Numbered from the stretch's first letter, positions 1-9,469 are shown. The stretch: 64,000 nucleotides of DNA from Spirochaetota bacterium (GCA_013426755.1 AP019861.1:2139271-2203270), one strand, 5' to 3'. A program made the numbers and translations. The notes: generated from the letters alone by a model not told the origin.

Positions 1-590
1 CTAGTTTTATGCAGGGCATCGTGCAATTGGGGGCTAGATAGACGACTAGTATTAGCTAGATGGACAACTAGTAATTAAATACGCAAATGTCCTAATATCA
101 CGGGATAAGCGAAGCTAATATCAATAGCGTAATTTGTCCCAATTCTCCAGGATAGGCGAGATGACTAGTCGTAAATACGTACATTGTCCTAATATCACAG
201 GATAAGCGAAGCTAATATCAATAGCGTAATTTGTCCCAATTTTCTAGGATAGGCGAGATAACCAGTCGTAAATACGTACATTGTCCTAATATCACAGGAT
301 AAGCGAAGCTAATATCAATAGCATAATTTGTCCCAATTTTCTAGGATAGGCGAGATAACCAGTCGTAAATACGTACATTGTCCTAATATCACAGGATAAG
401 CGAAGCTAATATCAATAGCGTAATTTGTCCCAATTTTCTAGGATAGGCGAGATGACTAGTCGTAAATACGTACATTGTCCTAATATCACAGGATAAGCGA
501 AGCTAATATCAATAGCGTAATTTGTCCCAATTTTCTAGGATAGGCGAGATAACCAGTCGTAAATACGTACATTGTCCTAGTATTCTAGGA
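1..590. repeat. 97-bp tandem repeat array abutting a GGDEF gene
   Basis: The phrase GTAAATACGTACATTGTCCT recurs at 171, 268, 365, 462 and 559, exactly 97 bp apart, with a degenerate earlier copy near 71. Each unit has two loosely similar halves, each opening with a TTGTCCT or TTGTCCC box followed by an AGGATA box, so each half can form a short TCCT/AGGA hairpin. The last copy runs into the stop codon of the leftward GGDEF gene, where TCCTAG-TATT-CTAGGA (575-590) is a perfect inverted repeat. The array is probably longer, as it begins at or before the window edge. Function unknown. Confidence 0.95.
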
Positions 591-1821
591 AATGATACGT
601 ATTTTTTTTGCGTTTAGCAACGTACATGCCTTTATCAGAATGGCGTAACAAATTGCGGCGAATAGCCGATTTGTCCTGGAAGACGTTATAGGCTTTATCG
701 CCATAAAACCGCATATACGCCGCCCCAATACTCACAGAGAGCCGAGGTGTTTTACTCTTCTTAACACTAGGAATTGTATAAGATTTAGAACATGCGCGTA
801 CGAGATTGCGACAGATTGTTTTAACGCGTTTGGCATCAACATCGACGAGTACAATAATAAATTCATCCCCTGATAGCCGTGCAACAAAGCCTTTATTTTC
901 ATTATTTTTGATATGCGCTTTAAACCAATCGTCATATAACGTCTTACGAAGGCGCTTGGCTAGCGTAAATAATGTGAAATCACCTATACGATGCCCGAAG
1001 TTATCATTGATACGTTTGAAATTATCGAGGTCTATAAATAAGACCGCAATGGATGAAGTGTCATTTTGAGCTATACCGATCGCTTCTAGGATCTTAGTTT
1101 CCATCATTGAACGATTGTATAAGCCCGTTAAAATATCATAATAGGCATTGTAATAAATTTTCTTCTGTTTCTGCAGTAAATCTTTATTTTCATGACTCAA
1201 AATAGCAAAACGACGCATAACACCGCGCATTTCACTAGTAAAGATATACTTGCCTAGGGCACTGACGATCGCAACTCCCGTATATAAGATTACCGTACGT
1301 GAAAAATCACTGAGTGATATTGTCTCGTTATTGAAAAATACCAGCGATATTGGACTGTGCAGATATGTCAGCGTAACCAATAAAATGGCAATAACCAGCG
1401 CATATAACAAATAACTGATCAATGACAAGTAAAATAACACAAACATAGGTAACAGTACAATCCATATAGGTATTAACGATTGACTTGTCTTAAAAAGGTG
1501 CCACCACAATGATATTATCACCACCACCAAGAAACTAGCCAGGCTATAGGTGATACTGTGCTTCCATTTGAGAAAAAATTCTTTATTTTTACTCAACAAA
1601 GTATAGACAATCAATCCCCCCCATAAAAACCAATAAAACCCCAGTAAAAATTGAACTCCCAGCGAAATACCGTGATAGAATACCACGCCCACTCCCATAA
1701 ACGTGTACAGACACCAGGAAAGACAGATGCTTTTAAAAAAAAGCGAATATTCTACGTCTTTAAAGTCCCCATTAACTTTTCCTAACGCATGAGATTGAGT
1801 TCCTAGTTCCTTCATAATCAA
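577..1821 (-). CDS. Membrane-anchored GGDEF-domain (putative diguanylate cyclase) protein
   Basis: 414 residues. The N-terminal half (about 28-195) is strongly hydrophobic, with roughly six membrane segments. A short linker (200-225) leads to a C-terminal GGDEF domain. Visible motifs are the domain entry YDILTGLYNR (228-237), the metal-binding FIDLDNFKRIND (262-273) and the signature loop at 317-321, which reads SGDEF rather than GGDEF. Family role: condensing two GTP into cyclic-di-GMP at the inner membrane. An S in the first position is tolerated in some active cyclases, so activity is plausible but not shown. No RxxD inhibitory site is visible upstream of the signature. Two possible starts lie close together (M1, M3). 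The 3' end abuts the 97-bp array. The gene stands alone. Confidence 0.85.
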   Translation of the reverse strand: MIMKELGTQSHALGKVNGDFKDVEYSLFFKSICLSWCLYTFMGVGVVFYHGISLGVQFLLGFYWFLWGGLIVYTLLSKNKEFFLKWKHSITYSLASFLVVVIISLWWHLFKTSQSLIPIWIVLLPMFVLFYLSLISYLLYALVIAILLVTLTYLHSPISLVFFNNETISLSDFSRTVILYTGVAIVSALGKYIFTSEMRGVMRRFAILSHENKDLLQKQKKIYYNAYYDILTGLYNRSMMETKILEAIGIAQNDTSSIAVLFIDLDNFKRINDNFGHRIGDFTLFTLAKRLRKTLYDDWFKAHIKNNENKGFVARLSGDEFIIVLVDVDAKRVKTICRNLVRACSKSYTIPSVKKSKTPRLSVSIGAAYMRFYGDKAYNVFQDKSAIRRNLLRHSDKGMYVAKRKKNTYHFLEY

Positions 1822-3427
1822 TGTTAGCTAAAATAAAACCTACTCATCGGTATTCTTTACAACAAGCCCCCCTCACAAAAAACAGTAAAACTTTTGAAAA
1901 CAACTTAATAAATCACAGCCTGTAACTAAAAAATTATATCCAACCCCGAAGTACAGACCTAAATAGTTTATTTAATCTCTTATTGTACTGCTGTGTATTA
2001 TTGATTTTTTAATATCACAGCTATTTTCATCTTAAATACACCACGTAACGTTTTAATATTACGTTATTTTTACCGTTTTATGAATATGTGAGCCGTATTA
2101 CGTTATTTTCACCATTTTATCGGTATATGAATGTTTTTGATTATTTCAATTGTCTCCTATTGACCCTTCAGTTCCCTAGCTCTTTAACACATCAATCGCA
2201 CAGCACCTCCACCCACCAAGTATTTAAAATATCGATAATTTACCACTAAATCTTCAATTTTTATCCATTAAATCCTAGTTTTTATCATTGCTAAACTATT
2301 CATTTATGCCCCAAATACCTATCTATGCCTAAGAACTACTTATTTATGTCAAAGATACCTTATTTACAGCCAGATATACCTGTCTATGCCTAATATACCT
2401 ATTTATGTCAAAGACATATACCTTGTTTACGGACAAAAATACCTATCTATGCCTAGTATAGCTATTTATATCAAAGATGCCTTGTTTACGGACAAAAATA
2501 CCTATCTCTATCAATAATATCTATTTGTGCCCAGAATATTTATTGTTTACGTTAAAAAGATACTGGTTTTCTGAGAAAACTGTAACCTTTTCGTTAAAAA
2601 AGTATTTTCACCAACGTATAAAAGTATTTTCACCAACGTATCTTCAATAAAATCATTTCTCTTGCCGTCCGTCAGTCTCAATCCTAACATTGAATTATCG
2701 GTTATCCAGTATTTCATCCAAAGTCCACGTAAATACACCAAAAATCTATGAAGTTCATATTATATTATAAAACATTAACGAGTATAACACGTGTATTGCC
2801 ATGACCCTTCCTATACAATGCCTCAAATTAGCTAATGTCTAGCCTGCTTTCTAGCTCACTAGTTCATTTTTGAGTTCAATTTCTAATAGTCACGCAGTAT
2901 TCATCTACTATAATTGAGTTCAATTTCTAATAGTCACGCAGTATTCATCTACTATAAAATAGTTGTTCTTAGCGGTAATACTTAAATAACATAATACTTA
3001 ACAAAAATATCCCTAGCGGCAATGCTTAATAACATAATACTTAATAGAAATATCCCTAGCGGCAATGCTTAATAACACAATACTTAATAAAAATATCCCT
3101 AGTGGTAATGCTTAATAACATAATACTTAATAGAAATAACATAATACTTAATAGAAATACCCCTAGCGGCAATGCTTAATAACATAATACTTAATAAAAA
3201 TATCCCTAGCGGCAATGCTTAATAACATAATACTTAATAAAAATACTCCTAGCGGTAACGCTCAGTAAAATTATGCCGTGCGAATTACTTGTTATATAGA
3301 TTTACTTGTTATATAGATTTACTTGTTATATAGATTTACTTGTTATATATAAATTTGTTATAAAAGCATTTGTTATAAAGCCTAAAGCTTATACCAGAGC
3401 CTTTATTGTCCGTACTTAGAAGAAAAG
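1822..3427. repeat. 1.6-kb gene-free repeat mosaic
   Basis: No convincing gene. Several unrelated repeat families lie in succession. Two copies of a TATTACGTTATTTT-type element lie near 2055-2130. Four degenerate 60-70 bp units built on TACCTATCTATGCC occur at 2315-2540. A 22-bp direct repeat sits at 2597-2641, two perfect 44-bp copies at 2870-2957, about six copies of a 43-bp unit (CCCTAGCGGCAATGCTTAAT core, for example at 3011 and 3054) at 2965-3260, and a 17-bp TTACTTGTTATATAGAT unit in four copies at 3285-3352. A promoter for the following gene may lie near its end, but none is clear. Confidence 0.85.
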
Positions 3428-4597
3428 ATGAATATCTTCATCCACGTTATTCCTTATTTATCCATTATTTATCTAGTCTTCATGGCTTTTCGTCTAGGTG
3501 AAGGCTCTTCCAGTCACCTCCCCCATGTCAAAAATGTCTGGTACCAAGATTTCTTCTCAAGTTCACAGATCAGTCGTCATCGCAATGCAAGTAATTTTTC
3601 ACAAGCAGAATTACCCTATTACCATTATGAAAATACCCTTGCCTATATATCCGATTCGTCGATCATCACACATATCATTCGTGGTGAAAATAATATTCTT
3701 TTCACACCAAGTAAGAAATTTTATCTCACCTCAAGCAAAGTCGGAAATACTATTCATTTATACGAAAGTAGCGGTATCAAAAAATGGAGTCTACAAACAT
3801 TAGGCGTCCCCCACATCTCCCCCAAAGGCAATATCATTATGATTGCCACTACCGACAATACCTCCATTACGCTTTATAACCAGGCACGAGAAATTTTACT
3901 GCCTCAAACTTTTATCAGTAGCTTCATCACAGATTTTAGCTTCTCAGCAGAAAATGATGCCCTCGTGCTAGGCACTATTGAAGGTGTCTCCTATTATTAT
4001 AAATATCTAAACGATTCGCTAGCAACGTGGAATATTCCACAAAGTCGCTACACCTACATTAAAAGCATTGAGATCTCTAAAAATGCGAACTATATTGCCA
4101 TTCTAAGCGGTCTAGAACCAGAACGACTCACCCTCTACGAAGTCACAGAACAAGGAACAACGCAAAATACAACCGCTCCCCTACAACCTAAAATCTCAGA
4201 AAAATGGAGCATCCTCACAGACCAAGCCACCCGAAAAAAAAATAGCATGTTCATAGACGAAGCCAATGAACAATTACTAGATATCAGAAACCAAACACTC
4301 CACATTGCCAATCTCAAAAACGGCAAACACCTCCATCAAGAATCTATGCTCTCTCAAGAAGACCACACCATTGACTACGCCCTTTTTAGCAGCGTTCCAG
4401 GTTTTTATGCCGTAGCCACCTATCAAAAAGAGTACACCGTACTCACCGTCTTTACAACCCAAACACACAAACCTCACTGGTCGTACGTTTATGATAATGC
4501 AAGACCCTTAAATCTTGAAATCACACTAGATAATAACTACATTGCTATCATGTTCACTACACACACCGCCATTTATCGCTACCGTTTGTTTTATTAA
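3428..4597 (+). CDS. Exported/anchored beta-propeller-like protein of unknown function
   Basis: 389 residues. A hydrophobic stretch at residues 5-23 is a likely signal anchor or signal peptide, so the rest should lie outside the cytoplasm. The remainder is rich in beta-type strands with recurring patterns such as 'NYIAI', 'SPKGNIIMIA' and 'LDNNYIAIMF', in the style of WD40/quinoprotein-like propeller blades (repeated hydrophobic strands ending in a turn with D/N-x-x). No catalytic motif is seen. A weak AGAAAAG precedes the ATG. Downstream lies the rsmE-derived 85-bp array, and rsmE is convergent. The propeller assignment is inferred from strand periodicity and is moderate at best; the reading frame itself is convincing by length and composition. 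Confidence 0.7.
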   Translation: MNIFIHVIPYLSIIYLVFMAFRLGEGSSSHLPHVKNVWYQDFFSSSQISRHRNASNFSQAELPYYHYENTLAYISDSSIITHIIRGENNILFTPSKKFYLTSSKVGNTIHLYESSGIKKWSLQTLGVPHISPKGNIIMIATTDNTSITLYNQAREILLPQTFISSFITDFSFSAENDALVLGTIEGVSYYYKYLNDSLATWNIPQSRYTYIKSIEISKNANYIAILSGLEPERLTLYEVTEQGTTQNTTAPLQPKISEKWSILTDQATRKKNSMFIDEANEQLLDIRNQTLHIANLKNGKHLHQESMLSQEDHTIDYALFSSVPGFYAVATYQKEYTVLTVFTTQTHKPHWSYVYDNARPLNLEITLDNNYIAIMFTTHTAIYRYRLFY

Positions 4598-4662
4598 TTG
4601 ACCCCCACACTTACGCCCCACTAGAATTATATCTAACCATCACTAATAGCCTAATAGCCCAT

Positions 4663-5035
4663 AAAACCGCTGTCTCAACCTTCAAAATATACAGATGCAG
4701 TAACGCCATCTCTAAAAATATCTAGCAATTGCTAACAAATTGCTAACAAAACCGCTGTCTCAACTTTCAAAATATACGGATGCAGTAACGCCATCTCTAA
4801 AAATATCTAGCAATTGCTAACAAATTGCTAACAAAACTGCTGTCTCAACTTTCAAAATATACGGATGCAGTAACGCCATCTCTAAAAATATCTAGCAATT
4901 GCTAACAAATTGCTAACAAAACCGCTGTCTCAACCTCCAAAATATACGGATGCAGTAACGCCATCTCTAAAAATATCTAGCAATTGCTAACAAAACCGCT
5001 GTCTCAACTTTCAAAATATACGGATGCAATGACGC
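4663..5035. repeat. 85-bp tandem array made of copies of the rsmE 3' end
   Basis: AAAACCGCTGTCTCAAC (or a one-base variant) starts at 4663, 4748, 4833 and 4918, each 85 bp apart, and at 4992, where an 11-bp ATTGCTAACAA repeat has been lost. Read on the minus strand, every copy encodes HPYILKVETAVLLAI, the conserved C-terminal RsmE motif, followed by a stop. Only the rightmost copy belongs to the functional gene, which ends at 4967. The others are tandem duplications of coding DNA now lying downstream of the stop codon. Confidence 0.95.
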
Positions 5036-6037
5036 TATTTCCATGCCAGCAGCCTTAAATAAGTCGCATTCTTCACGTGTGATTCCACCTTCCGGGCCGA
5101 TAACAATATTAATTGTCTTATTTTCAATTGTCTTATTTTCAATTGTCTTATTCTCAATTGTCTTATTTTCAATTGTCTTATTTTTTTTATCCTTACCTGC
5201 TAATAAGCGGTCTGTTCTTACTTGATAGCTACTAGCGGCAATAGAGCGACCCTCTTCATCACAGTCCGTACAATCATAAGGTTCATGCTCCCAGAACAAT
5301 ACATTTTTTACGTGCAGAGCCTTAAATTGCTCTATGTAAAATTTGTCTGCAAGTAGTGTATTTAACTTAAGCGGTGGTCTGATTTCCATTGGCTGCAGTC
5401 GTCCTGAGTGTTTTTGCGCTTCGCTAGCTATTCTCTGCAATCTACCCATATTGATAGCCTTCACGTCTTTAATAAAGGATCGCTCGGTAATGATAATCTG
5501 CAGTGCCTTGACGCCACATTCACTCAATTTACCCGTAACAGCCGCTAGTGTTCGTGGGTGTGGCATTGAAAGTATAACCGTAATCTGAGGCAATATGACC
5601 TTATTTACCACACGCTCGGCCACTTTTGTCAACCACACATTAACCGCTAAACCATGCCTATTATTAGACTTATTGACTTCAATGCTCTTATGAGCACTGC
5701 TGTTATATTTTGGGGACATTTTAGACCGATCAGTAGCAGACAATCCCCCACGCTTCACAATAGAGACAATCTTACCCCTATAATAACATCCTCCATCGTC
5801 CACACAATGCACCAGATCACCTTTTTGTTTTCTGAGGACATTGATAAGATGATGCGCATCACTTCCTGTAATGATTGTCATGCCTGAGGTTAATTGGGAT
5901 TGCTGCGTGGATTGGCACGTAGATTGCTGCGTAGATTGTTGGGGAAAATTCGCTGTCGCTTCTAAATAGACAGGGAACTTAGATGCCTTAGATTGCTTCC
6001 ACTCAGGAGTCGTAATAAAAAATGTGCGCTCAGTCAT
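4967..6037 (-). CDS. rsmE: 16S rRNA (uracil1498-N3)-methyltransferase RsmE
   Basis: SPOUT-class SAM-dependent methyltransferase that methylates N3 of U1498 in 16S rRNA. The C-terminal trefoil-knot signature is clear: SEAQKHSGR (205-213), IVIGPEGGITREE (311-323) and ILKVETA (341-347). The N-terminal half carries the PUA-like part (HHLINVLRKQKGD, 62-74). At 356 residues it is over 100 longer than the usual ~240. The excess is low-complexity: a TQQS-type repeat at 34-47 (12-bp DNA repeat), a Ser/Lys-rich insert at 98-127, an insert with C256/C259 near 250-270, and five-residue ENKTI repeats at 286-309 (15-bp DNA repeat, about 5110-5180). The knot motifs are intact, so it is probably functional. 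Confidence 0.93.
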   Translation of the reverse strand: MTERTFFITTPEWKQSKASKFPVYLEATANFPQQSTQQSTCQSTQQSQLTSGMTIITGSDAHHLINVLRKQKGDLVHCVDDGGCYYRGKIVSIVKRGGLSATDRSKMSPKYNSSAHKSIEVNKSNNRHGLAVNVWLTKVAERVVNKVILPQITVILSMPHPRTLAAVTGKLSECGVKALQIIITERSFIKDVKAINMGRLQRIASEAQKHSGRLQPMEIRPPLKLNTLLADKFYIEQFKALHVKNVLFWEHEPYDCTDCDEEGRSIAASSYQVRTDRLLAGKDKKNKTIENKTIENKTIENKTIENKTINIVIGPEGGITREECDLFKAAGMEIASLHPYILKVETAVLLAIARYF

Positions 6038-6308
6038 CTATCATTGATATGAAAATTTTCCATATCTCATCTCCAATGTCTCATATTGATATGACAATTT
6101 CCATACATCATCTCCCATGTCTCATATTGATATGACAATTTCCATACATCATCTCCAATATCTTATCTCTTAACATCTATTCGTCACCAACTCACTAACG
6201 TTACGCAAAATACATCACAGACGTAAACTCCCAGCAATCTTCATCATCTAGCATAAATGAGCATTGATACCTAAAAATGGCGTTCTAACCTAATTAATGG
6301 GTTACAGT
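6038..6308. repeat. Spacer with 41-bp repeats
   Basis: TCATATTGATATGACAATTT begins at 6081 and again at 6122 (41 bp apart), with a degenerate copy before them at about 6044. The remainder, to 6308, is AT-rich and shows no gene. The ATATTGATAT core resembles that of other arrays in the window. Confidence 0.8.
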
Positions 6309-6869
6309 TCAATTAGAATATTTCTCAAAAACAGCCATATTGCGATTAACAATCTCTTCAGACATCTTCTCACGCAAGACATTCTCAATATCCGCACGTG
6401 AAAAAGATTTAAGAACAGAACCAAGCACATTCTTAAAATAGGTAACTTTACGTAGATGATTGAGAAATTTGCTAAGTGTTGCTATGTTTTTAAACCTAGC
6501 ATGCGGCAATGCTTCTGTTTCTGCTTCCGTCAGAGTGATCAATTGCCCGTGCGCTGCAAGTAATGGAGTCCACCTGTGACCTTCATTGGCATCGATACCG
6601 ATTATAAAATGCACTTGTCCATAAGGAATCACAGGAGAATGCACAGCTTCGCCCATTCGCAAATGAACGACAACACTACCTCCACGCTGCGCCATTCCAT
6701 GCACTTCTGACCGTTTTGCTTGGAGTCCTTTAAGAAGACAACTTCTCAGCAGAACATGTCCTGCCAAAATAACGCCCTGGCCGCCCTTTCCCGCTAAAAT
6801 CACATTCAAACAGTGATCGGTTGTTACGCGTTTTGTAAAAGAAACTTTCTTATTTCCATCCATATTCAT
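6309..6869 (-). CDS. iorB: Indolepyruvate:ferredoxin oxidoreductase, beta (gamma-domain) subunit
   Basis: 186 residues, the usual length of IorB. It carries the pyruvate/ketoisovalerate oxidoreductase gamma-domain motifs: AGKGGQGV (26-33) and KRSEVHGMAQRGGSVVVHLR (52-71). In the family this subunit partners IorA (TPP and Fe-S clusters) to oxidise aryl-pyruvates to aryl-acetyl-CoA with ferredoxin as acceptor, in aromatic amino acid catabolism or reverse synthesis. No iorA gene is seen anywhere in the window, so the partner must be encoded elsewhere. It lies between rsmE and the transglycosylase on the same strand. M1 and M3 are both possible starts; neither has a strong ribosome binding site. 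Short TTTTGCTTTGCTAAAC repeats lie just upstream. Confidence 0.88.
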   Translation of the reverse strand: MNMDGNKKVSFTKRVTTDHCLNVILAGKGGQGVILAGHVLLRSCLLKGLQAKRSEVHGMAQRGGSVVVHLRMGEAVHSPVIPYGQVHFIIGIDANEGHRWTPLLAAHGQLITLTEAETEALPHARFKNIATLSKFLNHLRKVTYFKNVLGSVLKSFSRADIENVLREKMSEEIVNRNMAVFEKYSN

Positions 6870-6964
6870 AAATTTTGCTTTATAAATTTTGCTTTGCTAA
6901 ACCTTTTGCTTTGCTAAACCCATTGTTTTATCTAGTGGTGTTTAAATAAAAATTGCGACTGTTC

Positions 6965-8245
6965 TCAGCGATGCCTTAGCGATCGATTGAGATAACTTTT
7001 TTTTATAGCCTCTGCCAATTGATAAAGCGTTAAGGCGTATAAATGGCTATTATTGTAACATTTGAGGCTGCGATAATTGGGATAGAGTTTCCAATACTCT
7101 ACACCACGTCCTCCCTCGATGACAATATAGCCTTTAGTACGCTTTAAAGTATCCAATTTTTGCTTGCCCATGCGGTTATAGTTGAGCTTGCGAGCAATAG
7201 GACTGCTACGTTTCCACCGACAATTATTGTAATAATTGCCCATGCTTTCAATAATATCAGCAAAATTAGTGAATAAATTGATCTTACCGTCTTTATCTCC
7301 ATCACGAGCATAATACATTGCACTTGTAGAGATAAATTGTGCCGGGCCCATTGCACCGCTGTAAGAACCATTTACTAGTAGCGGATTGTACTCATGTTTC
7401 TTACAAAACAGCAAGTAATTTTCAAGTTCACGAAAGTAAAATTGTTTCCGTCTTCCTTGTTCGATGACGAACATGGCTAGCGTTTTCAGTGTAGGCAATG
7501 TTCCATTATGACTGCCATAAAAACTCTCCATTCCCAGCGTAGCAACAATAATACTCTCAGGAACACCATACTTGATACGTGTTTTACGTAAAAAGGGGCG
7601 ATATTTATTCCAGAAGACGACGCCTGCCTGGATTCGATCGTCGGTTAGAAAGTTAGCACGGTACTGCGCCCAATTTAATTTGACCTCAGCCGCCTGATTC
7701 GTATACTCAACCAACTGAATACGCTCCTGATCGTCTATCACAAGACTTCCAAACAAATACTTCAATGTTCTTTTAGAATAGGCGTGCTTCTGCTCCATAT
7801 GAGCCATAAATTTGATAATTTCAGTCGCTTCTGCAAACGTCTTTTCTCCACGCTTTAATCGGGTGTGATATGATTTTCGTTTTGCCGCACGTTCTATACG
7901 ACTCCATCCACGCCGATTCTCTGGGTTCTCAGCTACAGCAAGCTTTCCTGTTAGATCTTCATAATGGATATAAACTGGCTTATTTTTAGCATTATTTTTT
8001 TGAAATTGCCGATTGATTTCATGGTGGGTGCGGGCATTAAGATGGTTTTGAAGGTACTTGCTGGCTTGATTTTCAGTTTCCTTCAGCGATTGTTCACTCC
8101 CCATTAATAACGAGGAGAACATCATCAAGGCAATACTCATGGCTATATGTATTTTAGAACACGGGTTCCACGTTAACCCATCGCAAGAAACCTTTGTATT
8201 ATTAAAATTACAGGTCATATGACCTAACTTTTTAGTAAAGCACAT
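6965..8245 (-). CDS. MltB-like (GH103) lytic murein transglycosylase
   Basis: Periplasmic or membrane-attached peptidoglycan-cleaving enzyme making 1,6-anhydro-muropeptides. The fold motifs are clear: the probable catalytic Glu240 in LGMESFYG, then SYSGAMGPAQFISTSA (294-309) and DGDKDGKINLF (315-325), matching the MltB family block that normally reads SYAGAMGxxQFMPSS...DGDGxxNLW. A hydrophobic segment at about 33-49 looks like a signal sequence but is preceded by about 30 polar residues, so the real start may be later (M10 or M36). No lipobox is evident. 426 residues against about 330-360 usual; the extra is a basic region at 55-145. Upstream gene pyrB is divergent. Confidence 0.88.
   Translation of the reverse strand: MCFTKKLGHMTCNFNNTKVSCDGLTWNPCSKIHIAMSIALMMFSSLLMGSEQSLKETENQASKYLQNHLNARTHHEINRQFQKNNAKNKPVYIHYEDLTGKLAVAENPENRRGWSRIERAAKRKSYHTRLKRGEKTFAEATEIIKFMAHMEQKHAYSKRTLKYLFGSLVIDDQERIQLVEYTNQAAEVKLNWAQYRANFLTDDRIQAGVVFWNKYRPFLRKTRIKYGVPESIIVATLGMESFYGSHNGTLPTLKTLAMFVIEQGRRKQFYFRELENYLLFCKKHEYNPLLVNGSYSGAMGPAQFISTSAMYYARDGDKDGKINLFTNFADIIESMGNYYNNCRWKRSSPIARKLNYNRMGKQKLDTLKRTKGYIVIEGGRGVEYWKLYPNYRSLKCYNNSHLYALTLYQLAEAIKKSYLNRSLRHR
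8212..8225. other. 14-bp perfect palindrome at the start of the transglycosylase gene
   Basis: AGGTCATATGACCT is perfectly palindromic and overlaps codons 8-12 of the leftward gene. Depending on the real start, it lies in the leader or the first codons, about 160 bp from the divergent pyrB start. It could be an operator or chance. Confidence 0.4.
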
Positions 8246-8386
8246 ACTCTAATGATATAATGAAATACTGATTTTATTGTTTATACGATTTTAAAACCCA
8301 TTCTATTACTGAGCCCCCGTACTGTTATTAACAAAATCACTCACTATCACCCTAAAAAAGAAGCTATTATATAGAAGTTATTATAA

Positions 8387-9469
8387 ATGACCGCTCATCT
8401 AGACAATCATACGGTCCCATCTTGGGACTTGTTTAGGAAATTCACTATAGAAAAACGCATTGCCTTTTTTGCCTTAGATAGACATCCTGTCCATATTCTC
8501 TACGCGAGACAATTCACACGCACCTTCTTAGACGAACTCTACATTCTCACCAATAAGATACGCCTCATAGCCAAAACAAACCATGGCAAAAGCTGGCTAA
8601 GCACGCTCCTAGAAAATAGACGCGTCATGCTGTACTTTGCCCAGCCCTCGACACGAACATTTTTATCTTTTGCAACAGCATGTGAAACGATGGGAATGCG
8701 CTTTTATGACGTCCGCTCGCTAGAAACCTCTTCAGAAATGAAAGGAGAGACATTCGAAGATACGATTCGCACCTTTTCAAGTTATTTTGACCTCGTTATT
8801 CTAAGACACGCCACACCCAATTACGCTGAACATGCCGCCATAGTCCTAAATAGAAGTCGCCGCCCTATTCCCCTCATCAACGCAGGCTCCAGCAAAGACG
8901 AACACCCCACACAAGCACTCCTCGACATCTTCACACTCAGGAAATCTTTTGAAAAACTAGGCGGCCTCAGTCGTAAAACCGTTATGCTAGTCGGCGATCT
9001 CAAACGCGGCCGCACCGTACGATCGCTTGCTGTACTGCTAGCCCAATTTGCACCCATTCACATTATCTTCTGCGCCCCCAAAGAACTTGCCATAGATGAC
9101 GAAATCATTGCTTTTCTAAAAGATCATAACGTCACCTGCACGCAAACAACCGACTTCGAAGCCAATCTCCCCAAAACAGATGCTGTTTATATGACACGAA
9201 CTCAATCCGAATACACCGACGCTAAATCCCTAGCCTCTTCTTCCAAAGCATACCATACAGCCGCCTACACCCTAACACAAAAACACCTAAACCACCTCAA
9301 ACCCAATAGCATTATCATGCATCCCCTTCCACGCAAAAATGAAATCGCTAGAGAAATAGACAACGACCCCAGAGCCATGTACTGGCGCCAGGTCAGAAAT
9401 GGAATGTGGACACGCTGCGCTCTTATCGCTAAGATCTTTAACATTGAAAAGAAAATTTTAGACCACTAG
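8387..9469 (+). CDS. pyrB: Aspartate carbamoyltransferase, catalytic chain
   Basis: Condenses carbamoyl phosphate with aspartate in de novo pyrimidine synthesis, in the cytoplasm. Both diagnostic regions are present: the carbamoyl-phosphate loop QPSTRTFLSF (86-95) and HPTQALLD (173-180). Also seen are VGDLKRGRTVRSLA and, near the C-terminus, MHPLPRKNEIAREID, the aspartate-site block of ATCases rather than ornithine carbamoyltransferases. 360 residues, about 50 longer than E. coli PyrB, mainly an N-terminal extension of about 35 residues and a central insert. No pyrI regulatory chain is nearby. Divergent from the transglycosylase gene; the promoter should lie in 8246-8386. Confidence 0.93.
   Translation: MTAHLDNHTVPSWDLFRKFTIEKRIAFFALDRHPVHILYARQFTRTFLDELYILTNKIRLIAKTNHGKSWLSTLLENRRVMLYFAQPSTRTFLSFATACETMGMRFYDVRSLETSSEMKGETFEDTIRTFSSYFDLVILRHATPNYAEHAAIVLNRSRRPIPLINAGSSKDEHPTQALLDIFTLRKSFEKLGGLSRKTVMLVGDLKRGRTVRSLAVLLAQFAPIHIIFCAPKELAIDDEIIAFLKDHNVTCTQTTDFEANLPKTDAVYMTRTQSEYTDAKSLASSSKAYHTAAYTLTQKHLNHLKPNSIIMHPLPRKNEIAREIDNDPRAMYWRQVRNGMWTRCALIAKIFNIEKKILDH

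Noticed and set aside
1..590. 97-bp array as a CRISPR array
   Set aside because: The whole unit repeats, with no unique spacers, and no cas genes are present.
2547..2741. 64-residue minus-strand frame
   Set aside because: It overlaps the direct repeats at 2597-2641 and lacks a ribosome binding site or any recognisable family.
5043..5225. Plus-strand frame with repeated FSIVL
   Set aside because: Antisense shadow of the ENKTI repeats in rsmE.
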